DNA from: an uncultured Lachnospiraceae bacterium
GTDB lineage: Bacteria > Bacillota > Clostridia > Lachnospirales > Lachnospiraceae
Direction: 5' to 3'
Assembly (NCBI GenBank): GCA_946626215.1
Contig: CAMOUD010000002.1
Coordinates: 1 to 53,396 of the forward strand
Length of the DNA stretch: 53,396 bases
Shown here one piece after another: positions 48,115-53,396 of this stretch (its first letter is position 1; each line of letters opens with the position of its first letter). The notes beneath the pieces are model-generated. The model worked only from the letters and a program-made list of their open reading frames with translations, searched no databases and had not been told where the DNA came from. The position numbers and the translations under genes are program-made.

Positions 48115-49026
48115 TCAGTCCTCCAGCAGGAGTCTGGCCGTATCCACGCTGGTGATCAGGGCCGTGCACAAATGTCCCTCCAGAATGGCCCGGATGGTCT
48201 CCACCTTCTGGGTCCCCTCCGCGAAGACGATGACCGACTCCGCATTCTTCCTGATTTCCCTTACATCCGCGCAGATGATCCGCCTGGTCAGGTCTGTATC
48301 GACCCTTTCTCCCTTCGCGTTGATAAAGTTCAGGGAAACATCGCCTACGATCCCGATGCTCCTGAGCTCTTCTCTCTGCTCCCTGGACAGGATCCCGGAC
48401 CGCATCAGGAAGGAATCCTCCAGGGCGCCGGCCCCGATCAGGGCCACATCCGTCCGCTCGGCCTGTTCCAGGACCTCCGAGCAGCCTGTGCTGCTGCGGA
48501 TGGCCTCATACTCCTCCTCCGAGGCGCAGAAGGCCGGAACGTGCAGGAGCAGGGCCTCGCCCCCGGTCTTGTCCGCGATATGGAGGGCGTTGAAATTCGG
48601 CAGGTATTCCACCGAATCGCCGAAGCTCCCGGCCAGGGGAACGACCCTGAGCCCCCCGATATGGACATCCGGCAGGTTGTCCATGACCCGGGACAAGCTC
48701 TTGCCCCAGCTGATGCCCACCGTCACGTTCTCATGGAGGCGGGACAGGAAATAGTTGGCTGCCGCGACGGCCGCGTGGTCGATCCCGCTGTCATCCTCCC
48801 GGATCACGCCGGCATACTCCAGGCCGTATTTGCGCCGCATCCAGTCGGACAGCTCCGTATCCTCATTGACGGAGGAATTGACCCGGATCTCCACGATCCC
48901 CAGCTCCTCTGCCCGGGCCAGGAGCTTGGACACCCAGGGCCTGGAGATCTGGAGGATCTCCGCGATCTTCTGCTGGGAATATTTCTTCTTATAATACAGG
49001 TTCGCAGCCAGGACGATCTTCGTCAT
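48115..49026 (-). CDS. SorC-family regulator of the polyol cluster
   Basis: The 303-aa protein has an N-terminal helix-turn-helix (YSQQKIAEILQISRPWVSKL) and a C-terminal SorC/DeoR sugar-phosphate-binding domain (NVTVGISWGKSLSRVMDNL, GIVGDVSLNFINAKG). Such proteins are tetrameric and respond to a phosphorylated sugar made by the pathway. The ATG at 49026 follows AGGAGG by 5 nt and is preferred to the ATG at 49053, though that one also has a GAGGT. Its own gene is followed by a terminator and has its own promoter with one operator half-site, so it is probably autoregulated. The inverted repeats before the PTS and oxidoreductase genes are its likely targets. Confidence 0.9.
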   Translation of the reverse strand: MTKIVLAANLYYKKKYSQQKIAEILQISRPWVSKLLARAEELGIVEIRVNSSVNEDTELSDWMRRKYGLEYAGVIREDDSGIDHAAVAAANYFLSRLHENVTVGISWGKSLSRVMDNLPDVHIGGLRVVPLAGSFGDSVEYLPNFNALHIADKTGGEALLLHVPAFCASEEEYEAIRSSTGCSEVLEQAERTDVALIGAGALEDSFLMRSGILSREQREELRSIGIVGDVSLNFINAKGERVDTDLTRRIICADVREIRKNAESVIVFAEGTQKVETIRAILEGHLCTALITSVDTARLLLED

Positions 49027-49070
49027 GGAAGCCTCCTGATTTTCTCTTCTCATGCTGACCTCTTTTCAGG

Positions 49071-49078
49071 CACATTTG
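49071..49078 (-). promoter_or_regulatory. Operator half-site before the SorC gene
   Basis: Minus strand TATCAAATGTGCCTG resembles TATCAAATGTAACTG before the oxidoreductase gene; the shared core is CAAATGT. It lies between the SorC promoter and its start codon, suggesting autoregulation. Confidence 0.5.
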
Positions 49079-49093
49079 ATAAGTGATACAAAA

Positions 49094-49122
49094 AGTATAG
49101 TACTTTGTTCACTATATTTCAA
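49094..49122 (-). promoter_or_regulatory. Promoter of the SorC gene
   Basis: Minus strand TTGAAA (49122-49117), 17-bp spacer, TATACT (49099-49094). Confidence 0.8.
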
Positions 49123-49221
49123 GCACTTTTGTAAATTAACTCGGCCAAATACTAAATATGTGATTCTAACCCAACAGAATGACAAATCTGATAAAACACA
49201 GGGGAACAGGTACAGAGGGAT

Positions 49222-49258
49222 AGAAAAAGGCCCGGAACGCTCAGCGCTCCGGGCCTTT
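49222..49258 (-). terminator. Terminator of the transketolase operon
   Basis: Minus strand AAAGGCCCGGA pairs with TCCGGGCCTTT around an 11-nt loop, followed by TTTTTC. Confidence 0.92.
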
Positions 49259-49284
49259 CCTGCTTCAGGGCTCTTTCTCCCTGC

Positions 49285-50229
49285 TTATTTCTGCATGCTC
49301 TTTCTGATCTTCTTATAGATGCCCTCCGCGTCAAGGCCGAACCTTTTGACCAGGACCTCTGCGGACGCGGACTCACCGAACCGGTCGCTCATGCCGATGC
49401 GGACCAGCCTGGTGGGCAGATGCTCGGACAGGAGCGCCGCCACGGCGCTGCCCAGACCGCTGGTCACGAAGTGCTCCTCCGCTGTCACGACCAGACCGGT
49501 CTTCTTCGCGGATTCCAGGATGATATCCGTATCCAGAGGCTTGATGGTGCAGATGTTGATGACCTCGGCGGAAATGCCGTCCGCCGCCAGCATTTCGGCC
49601 GCTTCCAGAGAGGCGGATACGCAGATGCCGGTGGCCACGATGGTCACGTCGGTGCCTTCCCTGAGGAGGAATCCCTTGCCGATCTCAAAGTGATAATCCT
49701 CCCTGTCGTTGATGACCGGGACGGCGGCCCTGCCGAAGCGAAGGTATACAGGGCCCTCATAGTCCAGGGCCGCCTTGACAGCCGCCTTGGCTTCAATATC
49801 ATCCGAAGGGCACATGACGACCATGCCGGGGAGGCCGCGCATCAGGGCGATGTCCTCCAGGCACTGGTGGCTGGCTCCGTCCTCGCCTACGGTAATGCCG
49901 GCGTGGGTGGCTCCGATCTTGACATTCAGATGGGGATAGGCGATGGAGTTGCGGATCTGCTCATAGGCCCGCCCCGCCGCGAACATGGCAAAGGTGGAGG
50001 CAAAAGGGATCTTGCCGCAGGCCGCGAGTCCGGCCGCGACGCCCATCATGTTGGCCTCGGCGATGCCGCAGTCAAAGAACCGGTCCGGATAGGCCTTCTT
50101 GAAGACCTCCGTCTTGGTGGCGCCTGCCAGGTCCGCGTCCAGGACCACCAGGTCCGGATATTCCTCCGCGTACATTTTCAGGGCTTCGCCGTAGCTGGCT
50201 CTGGTAGCGATTTTCTTGATTTCTGCCAT
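49285..50229 (-). CDS. Transketolase-type subunit, C-terminal half
   Basis: The 314-aa protein carries the pyrimidine-binding and C-terminal transketolase domains: RASYGEALKMYAEEYPDLVV, DCGIAEANMMGVAAGLA (with the catalytic Glu), GATHAGITVGEDGASHQCLED, and VTAEEHFVTSGLGSAVAALL. It pairs with the N-terminal half encoded upstream to make a two-subunit enzyme that moves C2 units between sugar phosphates. GGGAGG lies before the ATG, and the 17-bp gap shows a natural split, not a frameshift. Split transketolases of catabolic clusters (for example apulose-4-phosphate transketolase AptAB) have the same layout, so a specialised substrate is possible. Confidence 0.93.
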   Translation of the reverse strand: MAEIKKIATRASYGEALKMYAEEYPDLVVLDADLAGATKTEVFKKAYPDRFFDCGIAEANMMGVAAGLAACGKIPFASTFAMFAAGRAYEQIRNSIAYPHLNVKIGATHAGITVGEDGASHQCLEDIALMRGLPGMVVMCPSDDIEAKAAVKAALDYEGPVYLRFGRAAVPVINDREDYHFEIGKGFLLREGTDVTIVATGICVSASLEAAEMLAADGISAEVINICTIKPLDTDIILESAKKTGLVVTAEEHFVTSGLGSAVAALLSEHLPTRLVRIGMSDRFGESASAEVLVKRFGLDAEGIYKKIRKSMQK

Positions 50230-50246
50230 TCTATCTTACCTCCCGA

Positions 50247-51086
50247 TTATTCCTGTGCTTCCAGCTGGGCGTCGATGGCCGCCAGGTCCTGCATGGCCGC
50301 GGCATACTGCTCATCATTGGGAGCCTTTCCGTGCCAGCCTGCCTGGTTCTCCATAAAGGAAACGCCTTTGCCCTTGACAGTCTTCGCGATGATGCAGGTG
50401 GGCATGCCCTTGACGGTCCTGGCCTCCCGGAAGGCGGCCCGGATCTGATCGAAGTCATGGCCGTCAACCGTAATGACATGGAAATTGAAGGCCCTGAACT
50501 TGGCGTCGATGGGATGGGGGTCGTTGACCTCCCGGATGTCTCCGTCAATCTGCAGGTTGTTGTTGTCCACGATCACCACCAGGTTGTCCAGGTGCTTGGC
50601 CCCGGCGAACATGGCGGCCTCCCAGACCTGGCCTTCCTGGATCTCGCCGTCGCCCAGGAGGGTATAGACCCGGAAGTCCTTCCCGTCGATCTTGGCTGCC
50701 AGGGCCATGCCGCAGGCGGCGGAAACGCCCTGTCCCAGAGATCCGCTGGACATGTCCAGACCGGGCAGGTACTGCATGGAGGGATGGCCCTGGAGACGGG
50801 AGCCCAGCTTCCGGAGGGTCAGAAGCTCCTCCCTGGGGAAGTAGCCTCTCTCCGCCATGGCCGCGTAGAGGCCGGGCGCCGTATGGCCCTTAGAAAGAAC
50901 GAAGCGGTCCCGCTCATCCATGACGGGGCGGGCCGGATCGATGTGCATCTCTTCGAAATAAAGGAAAGTTAAGATGTCAGCGGCTCCCAGGGATCCGCCG
51001 GGATGACCCGCGCCGGCAGCGTGGACGCCTTCGATGATTCCTTTTCTGACTTCGTTGGCCTTTTTCTTTAATTCCAGATTGTTCAA
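50247..51086 (-). CDS. Transketolase-type subunit, N-terminal half
   Basis: The 279-aa protein is the thiamine-diphosphate-binding half: AGHPGGSLGAADILTFLYF, DRFVLSKGHTAPGLYAAM, MSSGSLGQGVSAACGMALA, the ThDP motif GDGEIQEGQVWEAAMFAGAKH...NN with VIVDNNNLQIDG. The start is a TTG at 51086 with AAGGAAGG upstream. It lies 30 bp downstream of a SorC regulator on the same strand and 17 bp before the C-terminal half, so the three probably share a transcript. Together with the neighbouring polyol cluster it suggests pentose or tetrose phosphates are intermediates. Confidence 0.93.
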   Translation of the reverse strand: MNNLELKKKANEVRKGIIEGVHAAGAGHPGGSLGAADILTFLYFEEMHIDPARPVMDERDRFVLSKGHTAPGLYAAMAERGYFPREELLTLRKLGSRLQGHPSMQYLPGLDMSSGSLGQGVSAACGMALAAKIDGKDFRVYTLLGDGEIQEGQVWEAAMFAGAKHLDNLVVIVDNNNLQIDGDIREVNDPHPIDAKFRAFNFHVITVDGHDFDQIRAAFREARTVKGMPTCIIAKTVKGKGVSFMENQAGWHGKAPNDEQYAAAMQDLAAIDAQLEAQE

Positions 51087-51116
51087 CTATGTTCCCTTCC
51101 TTTCATAAAACAGGTT

Positions 51117-52097
51117 TCAGCCCTTTTTAAATTCTATCAGTTTCTGGGCGCATTCGGAATCCGTAATTAAAATATTGACAAAACCTCCCTGGATGGCGCC
51201 CAGAAGAGCCTCCGCCTTCCGGCTGCCGGTCCCGATGCAGATCCGGTTCTCCACTGTCTTCATCTCCTCCAGGGAAAGGCCCGCGACCCGGTCGTTGAAG
51301 GACCGGAAGGCCTCTGTCCTGCCCTCTCTGTCGAAATACTGGAGGGAAATATCTCCCACCATGCCCGCTTCCACCATCCGTTCGATCTCATTCTGGCGGA
51401 TATAGCCGCCCCTGATCATGGTGGACATGGCGTGGTTGGGCGTCCCTATGCCCATGATCACGGTCCGCATCCTCCGGTAGTATTCCTGGATCCTGCGGGC
51501 CATTTTTTCCTTCATGAAGCCCTGAAGGATGGTCTTGTCGGAGAACATGGCGGGGGCGAAGAATTCAATGTATTCGCTCCCGAAGAGCTCCGCGAAGCCC
51601 CGGGCGATCTGGTTGGAATGGACGGCGTTGACCGAACTGCCGGAAACGCTGATGCCGCCCACCACAGGGACGAAGGTGCAGTCGAACTGGCCGACGGCCC
51701 CGGTATTCTCTCCGCAGATGTTGTAGAGGGTCCTGCCCATGGAAACGCCCACCACGTCCCCGTTCTCCAGGCAGGTCTCCAGCAGGCTGATGGCCGCCTT
51801 CCGGATCTCAGCCTGTTCGTCAAAGCTGGTGGCCAGAGGATCGTGCTCGATCACCACCGCTTCCTTGAGATGGAAAAGGTTCTCCAGATCATTCTCCAGC
51901 TCGCTGTAGCCCAGCTGGTTGGGAGAGATGACCCGGATCTGGACGATTCCCTCATCCCGGCCCGCCTTCAGCAGGCGGGAAACAGAGACCCTCGAAATCC
52001 CTATTATATCCGCTATCTCGTTCTGTGAACAGTTTTTTTCATAATACAATTTGCAGCATTTGTATATAAGCCTGGGATTATCCACGACCTTCTTCAC
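51117..52097 (-). CDS. SorC-family regulator in the transketolase operon
   Basis: The 326-aa protein has an N-terminal HTH (CSQNEIADIIGISRVSVSRL) and a SorC sugar-binding domain (GDVVGVSMGRTLYNICGE, VGDISLQYFDREG, NILITDSECAQKLIEF). The start is GTG at 52097 after GGGGGG. It is a close paralogue of the divergent regulator at 52344-53330; both begin KKV-DNPRLIYKCCKLYYE. It is the first gene of the transketolase operon. A -10 box TATAAT (52222-52217) lies upstream with a poor -35 box, and an inverted repeat (52176-52214) follows directly, a probable operator. Confidence 0.9.
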   Translation of the reverse strand: MKKVVDNPRLIYKCCKLYYEKNCSQNEIADIIGISRVSVSRLLKAGRDEGIVQIRVISPNQLGYSELENDLENLFHLKEAVVIEHDPLATSFDEQAEIRKAAISLLETCLENGDVVGVSMGRTLYNICGENTGAVGQFDCTFVPVVGGISVSGSSVNAVHSNQIARGFAELFGSEYIEFFAPAMFSDKTILQGFMKEKMARRIQEYYRRMRTVIMGIGTPNHAMSTMIRGGYIRQNEIERMVEAGMVGDISLQYFDREGRTEAFRSFNDRVAGLSLEEMKTVENRICIGTGSRKAEALLGAIQGGFVNILITDSECAQKLIEFKKG

Positions 52098-52175
52098 TTG
52101 TGTATCCCCCCGCCTGCGTCCGGTCCTGTTGCGCTTGTTTCCGGTTTCCCGTTTTCATTCTAAAACAGGGAATTT

Positions 52176-52214
52176 ATATTTACAATATTTCCAATCCGGA
52201 ACATCAGTAAATAT
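52176..52214. promoter_or_regulatory. Inverted repeat between divergent SorC genes
   Basis: ATATTTAC and GTAAATAT are inverted around 23 bp, beginning 3 bp downstream of the minus-strand TATAAT at 52222-52217. It could bind one or both SorC proteins and coordinate the divergent promoters. Confidence 0.55.
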
Positions 52215-52244
52215 TCATTATAGAGCCTATTTTCACTTTATCAT

Positions 52245-52273
52245 TTGTAAATGTATCGATTTAGAAGTACAAT
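52245..52273 (+). promoter_or_regulatory. Promoter of the divergent SorC gene
   Basis: TTGTAA (52245-52250), 17-bp spacer, TACAAT (52268-52273). A short palindrome CATTT-GT-AAATG (52242-52253) overlaps the -35 box. Confidence 0.7.
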
Positions 52274-52343
52274 AAAACCACCTGAAGACCTGTTCCGTAC
52301 CGCCGCACTCCGTGAACAACTGCAAACAAGTAAAGGAACTGCC

Positions 52344-53330
52344 TTGAAGAAAGTCATTGACAACCCCCGCCTGATCTATAAGTGCTGCAAGCTCTACTAT
52401 GAGAACGAAATGTCCCAGGCGGACATCGCCGAAAGCCTGGGCGTCTCCCGCGTTTCCGTCTCCCGGATGATCCGGGCCGGGCAGGAAAGGGGCTATGTGC
52501 AGATCCGGGTGATCTCTCCCGGGCAGTTGGGCAGCAGCCGCCTGGAAGAATCCCTGATCCGGCTCTGCGGCCTCGCGGAAGCCGTCGTCATCGACGGGGA
52601 AGCTTCTCTGGGCGGAGCCGACCAGGTCTCTGTCCTCAGGACCTCCCTGATCAGCCTTCTGGAGGCCGAGCTCAGGGAAACGGACTATGTAGGCGTCTCC
52701 ATGGGCCACACCCTCATGAGCATCTACGCGGGCTCCCACCAGAACGCCGGCAGGATCGGCTGCACCTTCATCCCCATGGTCGGAGGCGTCAGCCTGACAG
52801 GCCAGAGCACGGAAGCCATCCATTCCAACCAGATCGCGAGGGGCTTTGCCGATATGTTCGGGGGCCGGTACATGGAATTCTTCTCCCCCGCCGTCTTCTC
52901 CGATGCCGCCCTGATGCAGAGCTTCATGCAGGAGCAGGCCAACCGGGAGATCCTGGCCTCCTATGACCGCCTGGACGCCGCCATCATGGGAATCGGAACG
53001 CCCGATTCCACCTCCCTCTCCACCATGGAAAAGGCGGGCTATACCACCCGGGATGAGATCCGGGCCATGACAGAACGGGGCATGGTAGGCGATATCTCTC
53101 TTCAATACTTCAATGCCGAGGGAGACGGCAGCCCTTTCCGGGACTTCAACAGCCGGGTCGCCGGCCTCCCTCTGGAAAAGCTCCGCCTTGTCCCCAAAAA
53201 GATCTGCATCGCCGCCGGCAGGGAAAAGGCCGCTGCCATCCGGGCCGCCATCCGGGGCGGCTATGTCAATATCCTGGTCACGGACACGGAATGCGCCAGG
53301 GCCCTGATCGAGGCGGAATCCGAAATCTGA
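52344..53330 (+). CDS. Second SorC-family regulator, paralogue of its neighbour
   Basis: The 328-aa protein has an HTH (MSQADIAESLGVSRVSVSRM) and SorC sugar-binding domain (TDYVGVSMGHTLMSIYAGSH, VGDISLQYFNAEGD, NILVTDTECARALIEA). It is very similar along its length to the protein at 51117-52097, so the pair arose by duplication and probably sense related sugar phosphates. The start is TTG at 52344, which follows AAAGGA by 6 nt and gives the KKVIDNPRLIYK start shared with the paralogue; an extension to 52251 would run through the promoter. Its targets probably lie to the right, beyond the window edge. Confidence 0.9.
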   Translation: MKKVIDNPRLIYKCCKLYYENEMSQADIAESLGVSRVSVSRMIRAGQERGYVQIRVISPGQLGSSRLEESLIRLCGLAEAVVIDGEASLGGADQVSVLRTSLISLLEAELRETDYVGVSMGHTLMSIYAGSHQNAGRIGCTFIPMVGGVSLTGQSTEAIHSNQIARGFADMFGGRYMEFFSPAVFSDAALMQSFMQEQANREILASYDRLDAAIMGIGTPDSTSLSTMEKAGYTTRDEIRAMTERGMVGDISLQYFNAEGDGSPFRDFNSRVAGLPLEKLRLVPKKICIAAGREKAAAIRAAIRGGYVNILVTDTECARALIEAESEI

Positions 53331-53343
53331 ATGATCCTGAAAG

Positions 53344-53396
53344 GTCGAGTAGAGAGGAGGATTACTCCCCCTCCCCCTCACAGATCCGGACGTGCG
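53344..53396 (-). mobile_element. Probable 3' end of a group II intron (cut by window edge)
   Basis: Read on the minus strand, the last bases start CGCACGTCCGGATCTG, like the 3' strand of group II intron domain V, followed by GTGAGGGGGAGGGGGAG, TAATCCTCC and CTCTACTCGAC, like domain VI and the intron end. The junction lies ~14 bp after the stop of the SorC gene, in opposite orientation to it. The reverse-transcriptase gene would lie to the right. The call rests on pattern memory for bacterial introns and is only partly visible. Confidence 0.6.

Noticed and set aside
47966-48169. 67-codon frame near the SorC terminator
   Set aside because: It spans the terminator hairpin and the end of the SorC gene and has no ribosome-binding site.
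49285-51086. Frameshifted single transketolase
   Set aside because: Each half has its own start and ribosome-binding site, and the domain split is where natural two-subunit transketolases divide.

Overview
This window looks like chromosome from an anaerobic, GC-rich member of the Clostridia, most likely a Lachnospiraceae-like gut organism. The evidence is a desulfoferrodoxin-type superoxide reductase, a CIRCE element on lon, the transporters ThiT (under a TPP riboswitch) and BioY, many carbohydrate ABC operons with Firmicute-style lipoprotein binding proteins, AraC and SorC regulators, and a glucitol-family PTS with GutM. The assignment is inferred from gene content; no rRNA or tRNA is present. 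Most intergenic gaps hold near-consensus TTGACA/TATAAT promoters with 16-18 bp spacing and strong intrinsic terminators, so operon boundaries can be read directly.

Layout. 1-5.6 kb: a PAP2 phosphatase, two small unknown proteins, a WYL regulator, and a two-gene operon of an HTH protein overlapping an unusual HD-TGS protein (ppGpp-hydrolase active site without a recognisable synthetase). 5.6-15.5 kb: trmD-malQ, a candidate ~90-nt small RNA, zapA with an orphan galactose-binding-type lipoprotein, lon with CIRCE, bioY behind a triple GTTGACAAT repeat, and an ABC exporter. 15.6-17.6 kb: metY and mntP. 17.7-26.8 kb: an alpha-galactoside module (binding lipoprotein, two permeases, a membrane-anchored unknown, a YesL-like protein, GH36 alpha-galactosidase) bounded by two AraC regulators. 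27-31.6 kb: a CbxX-type AAA+ ATPase, a cysteine-cluster protein, superoxide reductase, apt followed by three tandem 70-bp hairpin repeats, and a lipoprotein. 31.7-36.2 kb: a complete sugar/glycerophosphate-type ABC importer. 36.4-40.4 kb: thiT, a lipoprotein and guaB.

40.9-49 kb is the most distinctive part: a glucitol-family PTS (IIC, IIBC, IIA) with GutM, then a triose-phosphate-isomerase-like protein, a YjbQ protein, a class II aldolase, a DRL/SAF-type NAD(P) oxidoreductase and a SorC regulator. Two promoters in this block carry matching inverted repeats at the same distance downstream of the -10 box, so it reads as one regulon. It lacks a canonical sorbitol-6-phosphate dehydrogenase. I infer an uncharacterised polyol pathway, perhaps for a branched polyol. 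49.2-53.3 kb continues with a two-subunit transketolase in an operon with a second SorC regulator, and a divergent SorC paralogue. The right edge ends in what appears to be the 3' end of a group II intron.

Functions are assigned from motifs read by eye; no database search was run. Start codons were moved to the best ribosome-binding site where the longest frame was implausible.
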